Source: Dongia sedimenti (lineage in GTDB: Bacteria > Pseudomonadota > Alphaproteobacteria > Dongiales > Dongiaceae). Taken from it: DNA of 49,253 nucleotides. The translations under genes and the position numbers were made by a program. The DNA lies in NCBI GenBank assembly GCA_030715195.1, contig JAUYVI010000014.1, positions 1-49,253 on the forward strand, read 5' to 3'. The stretch's first letter is position 1; each line of letters opens with the position of its first letter. Below the pieces are notes generated by a model, which saw only the letters and a program-made list of their open reading frames with translations, was not told the origin of the DNA and made no database searches. Shown here in pieces: positions 33,778 through 41,761 of this stretch.

Positions 33778-34944
33778 ATGCCGTTCGATTTCCAGCAGAC
33801 CGACGAGCAACGCATGCTGGTCGAGACCGCGCGCGGTTTCATCGAGACCGAGCTCTATCCGCATGAGCGCACGGTCGACAAGCTCGGGCATGTGCCGCCG
33901 GAACTGGGCGCGGCGATCAAGGAGAAGGCGAAGGCGCTCGGTCTCTATTCCGCCAACATGCCGGAGGCGGTCGGTGGGGGCGGGCTCGACGTCATGTCGC
34001 AGATGCTGTTCGAGCGCGAGCTCGGCAAGGTCAACTGGGCGGTGCAGAAGTTCGTCGGCCGGCCTTCGGCGATCCTGATGGCCTGCAAGGACGAGCAGGT
34101 CGAGAAGTACCTGCTGCCGACCGTGCGCGGCGACAAGATGGAAGTCTTCGCGCTGACCGAGCCCGGCTCGGGCTCCGACGCCATGTCGATCTCGACCCGC
34201 GCCGAGGCCGACGGCGACGACTTCATCATCAAGGGCCAGAAGCATTTCATCAGCGGCGTCGGCCTGCCCGATTTCGCCATTGTCTTCACCGTGACCGGCG
34301 TCGAGGAGACCAAGCGTGGTCCCAGGAAGCAGGTGACCGCCTTCCTGGTCGATAAGGACACACCAGGCTTCACCATGCGCCGCGGCCCGCGCGCCGTCTC
34401 CTATCGTGCCTATGACAATTACGAGCTGTTCTTCGACAATGTCCGGGTCAACAAGCGGCAGATCCTCGGCGAATTGCACAAGGGCTTCGTCCATGCCGAG
34501 GAATGGCTGGTCGGCGGCCGGGTCTTCATCGCCGCCAATTGCTGCGGCAAGGCGGAGCGGGCGATGGACCTCGCGCTCAACTGGGCGGCGACCCGCAAGC
34601 AGTTCGGCCAGACCATCGGCAAGTTCCAGGGCGTTTCCTTCAAGCTGGCCGATATGAAAACCGAGCTGGCGGCGGCTGACGCGCTGGTGACGTATGTCTG
34701 TTGGAAACTGCAGAACGGCAGCATGACCAATGGCGACGCTGCGATGGCCAAACTCTATGCCAGCGAGATGCTGGGCCGGGTCACCGACCAGGCGATCCAG
34801 ATCTTCGGCGGCATGGGGCTCATGGAGGAGTTGCCGCTGGAGATGATGTGGCGCGACGCCCGCATCGAGCGCATCTGGGAAGGGACATCGGAGATCCAAC
34901 GCCATATCATCTCCCGCGAGATGCTGCGCCCGCTGGAGTCGTAG
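33778..34944 (+). CDS. Acyl-CoA dehydrogenase
   Basis: Second acyl-CoA dehydrogenase of the locus, 388 residues. Conserved parts in order are the N-terminal helical FDFQQTDEQRMLVETARGF, FALTEPGSGSDA in the FAD-binding beta domain, KHFISGVGLPDF, the RKQFGQTIGKFQGVSFKLADM helix, FGGMGLMEELPLEMMWRDAR and WEGTSEIQR with the probable catalytic Glu. The ATG at 33778 has GGAGGA at 33767-33772. The SDR gene starts 2 nt after the stop, so the pair is cotranscribed and is divergent from the TetR-Rieske unit. It resembles acyl-CoA dehydrogenases acting on short or branched acyl groups, but the chain length cannot be told from sequence alone. Confidence 0.92.
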   Translation: MPFDFQQTDEQRMLVETARGFIETELYPHERTVDKLGHVPPELGAAIKEKAKALGLYSANMPEAVGGGGLDVMSQMLFERELGKVNWAVQKFVGRPSAILMACKDEQVEKYLLPTVRGDKMEVFALTEPGSGSDAMSISTRAEADGDDFIIKGQKHFISGVGLPDFAIVFTVTGVEETKRGPRKQVTAFLVDKDTPGFTMRRGPRAVSYRAYDNYELFFDNVRVNKRQILGELHKGFVHAEEWLVGGRVFIAANCCGKAERAMDLALNWAATRKQFGQTIGKFQGVSFKLADMKTELAAADALVTYVCWKLQNGSMTNGDAAMAKLYASEMLGRVTDQAIQIFGGMGLMEELPLEMMWRDARIERIWEGTSEIQRHIISREMLRPLES

Positions 34945-34945
34945 G

Positions 34946-35770
34946 ATGTTTCGCACCGATCTGTTGAAGGATCGCCGGATCCTGATCACCGGCGGCGGCA
35001 CCGGCCTCGGCTTCGCCATGGGAGAGCGTTTCGCGGCGCTCGGCGCCCGGATCGTGATCTGTGGCCGGCGCGAAGAGGTCCTGCGCGACGCGGCCGTGAA
35101 GCTGAAGGCGGAGTTTCACGTCTGCGACATTCGCGATGCCGGCCAAGTCGATGCAATGCTCACGGCGATCTGGCAGAGCGGTCCACTGGACGCGCTGGTC
35201 AACAACGCCGCCGGCAACTTCATCGCCAAGAGCGAGGACCTTTCGCCGCGCGCGGTCGATGCCGTGCTCGGCATCGTGCTGCACGGCACAGCGTATGTGA
35301 CGCTCGGTTGCGGCAAGCGCTGGCTCGCCGACAATCATTCGGCTTCGGTGCTGTCGATCGTGACCACCTATGCCTGGACCGGCTCGGCCTATGTCGTGCC
35401 CTCGGCCATGGCGAAGGCGGGCGTGCTCGCAATGACGCGCAGCCTGGCGGTGGAGTGGGGCGGTCGCGGTATTCGCCTCAATGCCATTGCACCGGGACCG
35501 TTTCCGACCCCGGGCGCCTGGGAGCGTCTGGTGCCGCGCCCCGATCTCGCCACGACCTTCGAGACCCGCAATCCGCTCGGCCGGGCCGGCAAGCACGCGG
35601 AGCTCGCCAACCTGGCGGCGTTCCTGATGGCCGATGAGAGCGCCTATGTCAACGGCGAGGTCGTCACCATCGACGGCGGCGAATGGCTGCAGGGTGCCGG
35701 CCAGTTCAACTTCCTCGGCACCGCGATGAGTGATGCCGATTGGCAGGCGATGAAGCCGAAGAAGAAGTGA
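34946..35770 (+). CDS. 2,4-dienoyl-CoA reductase-like short-chain dehydrogenase
   Basis: SDR of 274 residues. The cofactor motif is ITGGGTGLGFAMGERFA, with CGRREE next to it favouring NADP(H), and NNAAGNFI is the structural N-N-A-A-G. The classical Tyr-x3-Lys is missing: the segment reads TYAWTGSAYVVPSAMAKAG, so Ser takes the place of the catalytic Tyr while Lys is kept. This is the pattern of mitochondrial-type 2,4-dienoyl-CoA reductases, in which another Tyr (the TTY/TIY residue) and the Lys do the work. The LNAIAPGPFPTPGAWERL segment is also typical of that group. It starts 2 nt after the acyl-CoA dehydrogenase stop. It likely reduces an unsaturated acyl-CoA made in the same pathway. Confidence 0.87.
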   Translation: MFRTDLLKDRRILITGGGTGLGFAMGERFAALGARIVICGRREEVLRDAAVKLKAEFHVCDIRDAGQVDAMLTAIWQSGPLDALVNNAAGNFIAKSEDLSPRAVDAVLGIVLHGTAYVTLGCGKRWLADNHSASVLSIVTTYAWTGSAYVVPSAMAKAGVLAMTRSLAVEWGGRGIRLNAIAPGPFPTPGAWERLVPRPDLATTFETRNPLGRAGKHAELANLAAFLMADESAYVNGEVVTIDGGEWLQGAGQFNFLGTAMSDADWQAMKPKKK

Positions 35771-35774
35771 CGCG

Positions 35775-36179
35775 CTATTGCGGCACGTAGGGCTGCGGCT
35801 GGTTGAGCTCGAGTGAATCGCTGGGGGTGAAGGGAATCGGCACCGGCCGCAGCAGGCCGGCGATCTTGTCGTACTCGCCGGTATTGTTGCCGATAGTGCG
35901 CGTGGTTCCATTCGCGAAATTGCTGCGCTCACCCTGGTTCCAGCGGTCCAGCCAGGCCTTGGCCTGTTCGTAGGTGTCGAAGCTCAGGTAGAACGCGGTG
36001 CTGGTGTTCGCGGTCTTGCAGTTGTAGGTGCAGGTGATGCCAACGACGTAGCCGTAGCCCTGGGCGTATTGGATATCCGTGCTGGTCTGGTAACACTCGA
36101 AGGCGGTGCACAGCACGAAGATCACGGCGAAGCCGGTCACGCGCAGGAAATGCCGACACTCGTTCAAATGCTTCAGCAT
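35775..36179 (-). CDS. Small exported protein, paralogue A
   Basis: Uncharacterised 134-residue protein with one N-terminal hydrophobic segment (VTGFAVIFVLCTAFEC) acting as signal peptide or anchor. It is a paralogue of the next gene: both share DIQYA.GYGYVV after the signal, (Y/F)DTY.QA..WL..W in the middle, and the C-terminus LNQPQPYVPQ. The Cys in AFEC is at the same place as in the paralogue but the residues before it are not a good lipobox. I chose the ATG at 36179 because AGGAG lies seven bases before it; an in-frame ATG at 36194 is the alternative. No family is recognised. It starts 17 nt after the paralogue's stop. Confidence 0.65.
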   Translation of the reverse strand: MLKHLNECRHFLRVTGFAVIFVLCTAFECYQTSTDIQYAQGYGYVVGITCTYNCKTANTSTAFYLSFDTYEQAKAWLDRWNQGERSNFANGTTRTIGNNTGEYDKIAGLLRPVPIPFTPSDSLELNQPQPYVPQ

Positions 36180-36196
36180 GCCATTCTCCTGCATTG

Positions 36197-36589
36197 TCAC
36201 TGCGGCACGAAGGGCTGCGGCTGGTTCAGATCGACCGCGCCGGTGGAATGCAGGTTCGGCGGGCCGAGCAGGGCGGTGATCGCCTTGTATTCCTTGTCTC
36301 CGTCGTCGTAGTAGGTGGCGTAGCCCGGTGGGAGGTTGGGCCGGCCGTTGCTGTTGCCGTAGTAGTCGAAGCGGTCGCGCCAATTGTTCAGCCAGGTCTG
36401 CGCCTGCTGATAGGTGTCGAACGTCACGTAGTAGCGGTCGTACCTGCATCCTTTGCAAAGGAGGGGCACGACATAGCCATAGCCTGCCGCGTACTGGATA
36501 TCGCTGCTCTGCGTGAGGCATTGAGACGCGGTCAAGAGCACGAGCAGGGCGGCAAGACCGGTCACGCGCAACAGCCGTCGCATCTGCAC
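36197..36589 (-). CDS. Small exported protein, paralogue B
   Basis: Uncharacterised 130-residue protein with a signal-peptide-like start (MQMRRLLRVTGLAALLVLLTASQC). It shares with the downstream paralogue the segments DIQYAAGYGYVV, FDTYQQAQTWLNNW and the ending LNQPQPFVPQ, so the two arose by tandem duplication. The middle of the mature part has CKGC, perhaps a disulfide, where the paralogue has CTYNC. It is rich in Tyr, Asp, Asn and Gly and is probably periplasmic or outer-membrane associated. The ATG at 36589 or the one two codons later may be used. It follows the outer-membrane barrel gene by 8 nt, so the three likely form one transcript. Confidence 0.65.
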   Translation of the reverse strand: MQMRRLLRVTGLAALLVLLTASQCLTQSSDIQYAAGYGYVVPLLCKGCRYDRYYVTFDTYQQAQTWLNNWRDRFDYYGNSNGRPNLPPGYATYYDDGDKEYKAITALLGPPNLHSTGAVDLNQPQPFVPQ

Positions 36590-36597
36590 CCTTTCCC

Positions 36598-37548
36598 CTA
36601 GAAACGGAACGCCAGGCCGCCGCCGGCGCTCCAGCCGTTGCCCTGGCGGTTGTCGAAGTCATGCCCGCCGTGCAGCGCCAAATCGACACCGTCGATCGGG
36701 GTGCGCCAAAGCAGGTCGCCGCGCACATTACCCCAGCTTCCGTCCAGCGGTGTCGCGCCGGTCTGCGGCTTTTGATCCGCGATCTCGATCCAGGTGACGC
36801 CGGCGCCAAGCCGGAGCCGCGGTACGATCCACCAGCCGATATTGCCGGCGGCCGTCCAGGCACTGAGACTGCCTCGATCATGCTCGACGACGGCGCCGCT
36901 GCCGGAATAGTCGGAATGCCGCTCGATGTTGAAATAGCTGCCGGTCGCCGAGAGCTCGACCGGACCGATCGGATAGGCCACCGTGACGAAGGGCGCCCAT
37001 TTCACCTGCCGGTCGTCGCGGTCGATCTTGGCCAGCAGCGTGCCGGTCCCGGGATCGGTCATGTCGTCCTCGGCGTGCGCCCAGCTGTATTGCACCATCC
37101 CGCCGACCGCCAGGAAGGGCAGGATGAACATTCCGCCGCTGGCGCCGATCGAAGTGGCATCACCGTCGCCGTCATCGTTCAAGAACAGCTGGCTGCTGCT
37201 GTTGTCGCTGCGCTGCTGGCCGATCTCGATGCGCCCGAAGCCGTAGCGGCCGATGCCGGCCTCGAGCCCGACCCGTGCCATATCGCTATTGCTGTCGCCC
37301 TCGCGGCCGGCGCGAGAGTTGATATCGCGCCCTTCCGCATGGGTGAGGTCGGTGCTGAGGCGCCAATGGTGCAGCCAGGGTTGCTGTTGGGCCGGAACGA
37401 TGGCGTAGGTTGGGATCGGATCGGCGGGTTGCTCTTGCGCAACGGCGCAGGCCACCAGTGCTGCTTTTAATCCTGCGGCTGCGGCAAGGCAGGAACCCCG
37501 TCGCGCCCATCGCGCTGCCGCGATCTGCAGTCCCGCCGCGATTCGCAT
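36598..37548 (-). CDS. Predicted outer-membrane beta-barrel protein
   Basis: A 316-residue protein with an N-terminal export signal (hydrophobic AAAAGLKAALVACAVA before AQEQ), then alternating amphipathic strands and a terminal phenylalanine (GGGLAFRF), the usual signature of outer-membrane barrels. Strand-like stretches such as GIGRYGFGRIEIGQQ, GMVQYSWAH, VELSATGSYFNIE and LRLGAGVTWIEI recur about every 20-25 residues, giving room for about twelve strands, the size of an autotransporter-type barrel. No passenger domain is seen. The ATG at 37548 is the first good start. It is followed by the two small exported paralogues and diverges from the winged-helix gene. Confidence 0.65.
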   Translation of the reverse strand: MRIAAGLQIAAARWARRGSCLAAAAGLKAALVACAVAQEQPADPIPTYAIVPAQQQPWLHHWRLSTDLTHAEGRDINSRAGREGDSNSDMARVGLEAGIGRYGFGRIEIGQQRSDNSSSQLFLNDDGDGDATSIGASGGMFILPFLAVGGMVQYSWAHAEDDMTDPGTGTLLAKIDRDDRQVKWAPFVTVAYPIGPVELSATGSYFNIERHSDYSGSGAVVEHDRGSLSAWTAAGNIGWWIVPRLRLGAGVTWIEIADQKPQTGATPLDGSWGNVRGDLLWRTPIDGVDLALHGGHDFDNRQGNGWSAGGGLAFRF

Positions 37549-37702
37549 GGTGCCCCGCTGCTGCCCCTCAAGTGCGGAATGTTTTTCAGGATCTCGCGGC
37601 GGGAGCAACAATTACCCCGGTGTGCGATGCTGCTTCATGTCAAACTCTGCATGGATCGCTGATTGCCTTGTGCGCGGATGCGTTGTGACGGGGAAAGAAA
37701 CC

Positions 37703-38578
37703 ATGGACTCGTTTCCGTTGGAGACGCGCCTTTCCGCCGACGCCATGGCAGCGCATCCGCTCTTTCCCGACATCGTCGCCGGCTACACCGGGCGGCTGCT
37801 GGCGTCACGCCGCGGCGACCGGCTGCTGAGCAAGATCCTCGGTCAGCGGGAACGCGAGCTGCTCGGGTTCCTGTTGCTGTGCCAGCACTATGAATATCTC
37901 GAAGGCGGCGCGCCGCCGACCCTGGCGCGGTTGGTCGCGGCGGAGATCGGGAGTCCGCGCCGGGTCGCGGCGTTCGTCGCCGTGCTGCGCGTCTCCGGCA
38001 TGCTGCGCAGTCGCGCATCGGCGGAAGACCGGCGGACGCGCATTCTGGAGCCGACGCCGCGGCTGATCGCGCTGCATCGCGACTGGACCCGCGCCGCCTG
38101 CCGCCAGTTCGATCGCCTGCTGGAGCATCCCGTGCTCGAAGCGTTCCTCGATGCCGAGCCGCGGTTCCACCGCCTGGCCTGCCTGCTCGGGGCGCCGGAG
38201 GTCTTCGCCAAGGACAGCTATTGGGTGAGCCGCTATCCGCTGATCGCGTTCTTCAACGTACGCCGTGCCGGGCCGTTCATTTCCGCCAGCCTGGCGCAGG
38301 CATACTGCACGGCCTGGCAGGCCGGCGCTGCGCCGCCGGCGACGATCGCGCTGCCCTATGGCCGCTTGTCTCGGCGCCTAGGCGTATCGCGCAGCCATAT
38401 ATTCAACGCGTTCTCGGATGCGGAACGGGCCGGCTTGTTGTGCAGCCAGGGTGCGGGTCGCAGCATCGCGCTGTCCGACCGAAGCGTGCGCGACCTCATC
38501 GGCTACTTCGCCGACGAGCTCGCGTTTATCGCACGTCACACGGTGGCGGCCTACGGGCAGCTGCAGGCCCGCAACTAA
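37703..38578 (+). CDS. Putative regulator with two winged-helix segments
   Basis: A 291-residue protein not matched to a named family. Two regions look like winged helix-turn-helix domains: one at about 65-120 (TLARLVAAEIGSPRRVAAFVAVLRVSGML, then a basic RRTRILEPT wing), similar to MarR-like folds, and one at about 215-260 (LPYGRLSRRLGVSRSHIFNAFSDAERAGLL). The central part (130-205) is helical and could be a dimer or ligand region. No membrane segment is seen. The ATG at 37703 follows GGGGAAAGAAA. It is divergent from the outer-membrane/paralogue genes, 154 nt between the starts, and may control them (inference). Its TAA stop interlocks with the TAG of the converging hypothetical gene. Confidence 0.6.
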   Translation: MDSFPLETRLSADAMAAHPLFPDIVAGYTGRLLASRRGDRLLSKILGQRERELLGFLLLCQHYEYLEGGAPPTLARLVAAEIGSPRRVAAFVAVLRVSGMLRSRASAEDRRTRILEPTPRLIALHRDWTRAACRQFDRLLEHPVLEAFLDAEPRFHRLACLLGAPEVFAKDSYWVSRYPLIAFFNVRRAGPFISASLAQAYCTAWQAGAAPPATIALPYGRLSRRLGVSRSHIFNAFSDAERAGLLCSQGAGRSIALSDRSVRDLIGYFADELAFIARHTVAAYGQLQARN

Positions 38579-39045
38579 TCCCGCTTCAAGCCTTCGAGCG
38601 CCAGGTCGCCGATCTGGATCGCATGCCGGAGGGAGTCCAGCGCGCGCTCCACTTCCTCGTACATGAAGCGCGAGCGCTCGAGGTAGCGGATGTCCGCCTC
38701 GGAAATCGGTCCGTGCTCGGTGCTGGTCAGATCCAGCGCCTGGGCGAAGTAGCGGCTCTTCAGCTTGGCGGCAAGGCGGGCGAGGCGCTGCACCTCGGCC
38801 GGCGTCGCGCCGACCACGGTGCCGCTGATCTCGGCGCGGGTGAAGCTGCGGATATCGGAGGCGAGGTGCACGAGATACTGGCCCACCGAGGGCGGGTTCT
38901 CGAAGTTGCGCGCCTTACCCGACGGGGCGGGCGCCCGCAACGTGGGTCCATTGGTGTTGGCGGGCCGGGCCGCGGGGACCGGCGCGGATCCGGGCTTCAT
39001 CGGCGACTTCGGTTCCTCGCCGCGACCGAACATGGATAGCATCAC
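38575..39045 (-). CDS. Conserved hypothetical protein
   Basis: A 156-residue protein I do not recognise. The N-terminal third (about 1-50) is Pro-, Ala- and Gly-rich and probably disordered; the rest (about 50-155) is predicted helical, with heptad-like patterns in PAEVQRLARLAAKLKSRYF and RYLERSRFMYEEVERALDSL. There is no signal peptide. The start is the ATG at 39045 (MMLSMFGRGEEP). It sits 151 nt downstream of the receiver-GGDEF gene on the same strand and converges with the winged-helix gene through interlocking stop codons. A structural or adaptor role in signalling is possible but not supported by more than its neighbours. Confidence 0.6.
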   Translation of the reverse strand: MMLSMFGRGEEPKSPMKPGSAPVPAARPANTNGPTLRAPAPSGKARNFENPPSVGQYLVHLASDIRSFTRAEISGTVVGATPAEVQRLARLAAKLKSRYFAQALDLTSTEHGPISEADIRYLERSRFMYEEVERALDSLRHAIQIGDLALEGLKRD

Positions 39046-39196
39046 TCAACCTCCGACACACCAGGCGGACTGCCTGTCTCCGAGGATGCAAGCTTCATGC
39101 CGGGAAGGAGGGCGGTTAACCCGTTGAAATAAGCGCTGTTCGGTCGATCGTGGGCGGCAAACTTTGCCGCCGGAACGGACGGCCGGGTCGAAACGA

Positions 39197-40096
39197 TCAG
39201 GCGAAGACGAACTCGCCCTTGCCGCGCGCCTTGGCGCCGGCCAGCGCTTCGAAAGCCTTGCCGATCAGCATGTCGGCATTGTCGGCGCTGGTCGGGTAGA
39301 GGGAGATGCCGAGATTGACCGGAAAGCGCCGCTCGAGATCGCCCAGGGGAAACGGCTTGCCCAGCTCCTGGACGATCTTCTCGGCGACGATCTGGATGTC
39401 TTCGACCCGCGGCATCGATTCCACCAGGATGGCGAGTTGGTGGTGCTCGAAGCGCGAGACCGTGTCGCTGGCGCGCAGCACGTGGGAGACGCGCTCCGCG
39501 GCGACCTGCATGACGATGTCGCCGATCGCGTCGCCGGCTTCCTGCGGCAGGTCGGCAACCTCCAGCAGCAGCAGCGCGAAGAAATCCTTGTTGCGCTTGG
39601 CCCGCCGCGCGGCGAGGCCGAGGATCTCCCAGAACAGGAACTGGCTGGCGAGACCGGTCGAGGGATCGAACAGCCGTGGCATGCCCCGCTTCTGGCCCGC
39701 CGGCGCCGTGGCGATCACGGTGCGGATGGCACGACGCAAGGACCGCGCGCTCAATTCGTCGTCGAACAGGCAGTCGGCGGCGCCGGCGCGCTTCAGCGAC
39801 TGCTCGGCGGGGCGGTCGAGCGTACCGGTCAGCGCGATCAGCGGCCCGCGCGCCGCCACGCTCGCGACGACGCCTTCCGCCTTGCTGACGCCGCCGCTCA
39901 ACAGCGGCTGCAGATCGAGCACGATGACGTCATAGGCCGCGTCGCCTTCCATGGCTTCGCCGACGCCCGCGGCACGCCGCACGACATAGCGATCCTCGCC
40001 GAAGCTCTCCGACAGCCGGTCGACGGCCGCGAAGACCGGCGGGGCCTCGGAAATCACGAGCAATCGGACGATGCGGGGGAGTTCGGTGCCGGCCAT
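39197..40096 (-). CDS. Degenerate receiver-GGDEF protein
   Basis: A 299-residue protein with an N-terminal response-regulator-like fold (about 8-130) and a C-terminal GGDEF-like domain (about 140-295). The receiver has Asp61 in VIVLDLQP and Thr90 in LIALTG, but the conserved lysine near the end is replaced (ADCLFDDEL instead of a K-P motif). The diguanylate cyclase domain keeps RASDTVSRF and NLGISLYP, yet the active-site loop is FEHHQ (216-220) in place of GGDEF, so it should not make c-di-GMP. It may bind GTP or c-di-GMP or act only as a protein interaction module. The ATG at 40096 is the start. No cognate kinase is adjacent. Confidence 0.78.
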   Translation of the reverse strand: MAGTELPRIVRLLVISEAPPVFAAVDRLSESFGEDRYVVRRAAGVGEAMEGDAAYDVIVLDLQPLLSGGVSKAEGVVASVAARGPLIALTGTLDRPAEQSLKRAGAADCLFDDELSARSLRRAIRTVIATAPAGQKRGMPRLFDPSTGLASQFLFWEILGLAARRAKRNKDFFALLLLEVADLPQEAGDAIGDIVMQVAAERVSHVLRASDTVSRFEHHQLAILVESMPRVEDIQIVAEKIVQELGKPFPLGDLERRFPVNLGISLYPTSADNADMLIGKAFEALAGAKARGKGEFVFA

Positions 40097-40176
40097 ATTC
40101 CTATCCGAACGGAGGGATTAGGCAGAACGTGCCATTAGGGGTTTAAGAAAATCTTAAACACGGTTACGACCCCCTT

Positions 40177-41058
40177 ATGACAGGCGATCCAACGCTGCAG
40201 ACGCTTCTCGGTTCGGTGCCGCTGCTGGCGGCGCGCGACGCGACCGCATGGCAGGTGCGACCACTGGCCGGCCTGACCAACCGCAATTGGCGGCTGACCG
40301 CCGGCGACGCCGATTTCGTGCTCCGGGCGCCGGGCGCCTCGTCGCAGCGCTATCTCTCCCGCAGCCAGGAGTTCCACAACGCCGCCATCGCCGCCGAGCT
40401 CGGCATCGCCCCCGCCTTGCTCTACGCCGATGCCGCGACCGGGGTCACGCTGCAGCCCTTCCTCGCCGATGCCCGGGCGCTGACGCCGGAGGATTTCGCG
40501 CGGCCGGAGCTCGCCCGCAAGATCGGCTCCGTGTTCGCGCGCCTGCATCGTTCGGGCCGGATCTTCGAGGGCACGATGCAGGCGTTTCCGATCATCGACA
40601 CCTACCTGGGGCTCGCGGCGGACGACCGGCTGCGTCGCTTGCGTGCGCAAGCAGAACCGATCCGCGCCGCGCTGGAGGCGCACCCAGTCGCTCTGGTGCC
40701 GAGTCACATCGATCCCAACCCGGCGAACTTCCTGCTGCGTGGCGACGGAACGTTGCTGCTGATCGACTGGGAATTTTCGGCGATGTGCGACCCCGCCTGG
40801 GATCTCGCCGCAATCGGAATGGGCGGCCGGATCAGTCACGCTGATTTCAGGGAAGCCTATGGCGCACTGCCGGGCGAAAGCAGGCTCTGGCTGATGCGCG
40901 CCGCCTTGCATCTGGTGGCGGGCAGCTGGACCTATGCCGAGATCGCCGGCGGAAACGCCGCGCCCGGCCTGGATGCCATGCTGGAGCGGTACCTGGGCGA
41001 CCTGGAACGGATGCTGGGTCATCCGGCCCTGAAACGGCACCTCGCGGTGCTGGCTTAG
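40177..41058 (+). CDS. APH/choline kinase-like phosphotransferase
   Basis: Small-molecule kinase of 293 residues in the aminoglycoside phosphotransferase/choline kinase superfamily. The N-lobe has the glycine-rich GLTNRNWRL loop and FVLRAPG with a residue near the usual ATP-binding Lys; the catalytic loop is PSHIDPNPANFL (H-x-D-x4-N) and the metal-binding Asp is in LLIDWEFS. The target may be choline, ethanolamine, thiamine or another alcohol; E. coli thiamine kinase belongs to the same group, and the thiamine importer lies less than 1 kb away. The ATG at 40177 begins with no strong ribosome binding site visible. Its TAG stop interlocks with the stop of the converging phosphatase gene. Confidence 0.8.
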   Translation: MTGDPTLQTLLGSVPLLAARDATAWQVRPLAGLTNRNWRLTAGDADFVLRAPGASSQRYLSRSQEFHNAAIAAELGIAPALLYADAATGVTLQPFLADARALTPEDFARPELARKIGSVFARLHRSGRIFEGTMQAFPIIDTYLGLAADDRLRRLRAQAEPIRAALEAHPVALVPSHIDPNPANFLLRGDGTLLLIDWEFSAMCDPAWDLAAIGMGGRISHADFREAYGALPGESRLWLMRAALHLVAGSWTYAEIAGGNAAPGLDAMLERYLGDLERMLGHPALKRHLAVLA

Positions 41059-41636
41059 GCCCGCAACAATTCCCGCGCGGCCGCGAGATCCCACTCGGCG
41101 CGCTCGCAGTTGGCGAGATGGCGGCCGATCAGGCGGCGGAAGAAGTCGCCATGGCCGACCACGGCGATGCGCTCTTCCGGACGCGCGGCGATCAGGGCGG
41201 CGAAGGCGGTCAGGCGTTCGGCCAGGTGTTCCTCGGTCTCCTGCGGGAAGCCGAGGTCGCAGGCGGGCGCGTCGTGGTGCCACCAGGGATCGCTCAGGCT
41301 GCTGAAGTCGAGATGCGGAAAGTCCGCCCGCAATTCCGCGATGCCGCGGCCGATGTCGCAGCTGCTGATCTGCCACTCGCGGTGCACGGCGGAGATCTCG
41401 ATCGGGATGTTGCGGTCGCCGAAGATGCCATGGGCGGTCTGGATCGCGCGGGTCAACGGCGAGGCCAGCACCACGTCATAGTCGCGGTCCCGGTAGCGAT
41501 CCCGCGCCGCCGCCACCTGCTGCTCGCCGAGCTCGGTCAGCCGGGCGTCGAAATGCAGGGGATCCTGCCCGGTCGCCTCGTAATGGGCGTTGAAGGTGGA
41601 CTGGCCGTGGCGAATCAGGTCGACGAAGCGGGGCAT
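41055..41636 (-). CDS. Histidine phosphatase family protein
   Basis: Phosphoglycerate-mutase-like histidine phosphatase of 193 residues. The phosphorylated His is in the RHG motif, LIRHGQSTFN at residues 7-16; the LTELGEQQVAAAR segment, ASPLTRAIQTA and the C-terminal VVGHGDFFRRL with the second His complete the family pattern. The substrate is unknown; it could be a phospho-sugar, nucleotide or phosphothiamine-like compound. The ATG at 41636 (MPRFVDLIRHG) is the expected start, and the frame further upstream runs toward the TPP riboswitch in antisense. It converges with the APH-like kinase and diverges from thiB. Confidence 0.85.
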   Translation of the reverse strand: MPRFVDLIRHGQSTFNAHYEATGQDPLHFDARLTELGEQQVAAARDRYRDRDYDVVLASPLTRAIQTAHGIFGDRNIPIEISAVHREWQISSCDIGRGIAELRADFPHLDFSSLSDPWWHHDAPACDLGFPQETEEHLAERLTAFAALIAARPEERIAVVGHGDFFRRLIGRHLANCERAEWDLAAARELLRA

Positions 41637-41761
41637 GGTTGCTCTCTGTTCTCTGGGTCGCTCTTCTAATTGTTCGGCGCGGAAAGATAAACCCGGCCCA
41701 GCGCATAGCTGGGTTCCGGTCCCTGCTTGACAATCCCGCGGCTTGAGCCGAAGGATGGCGC

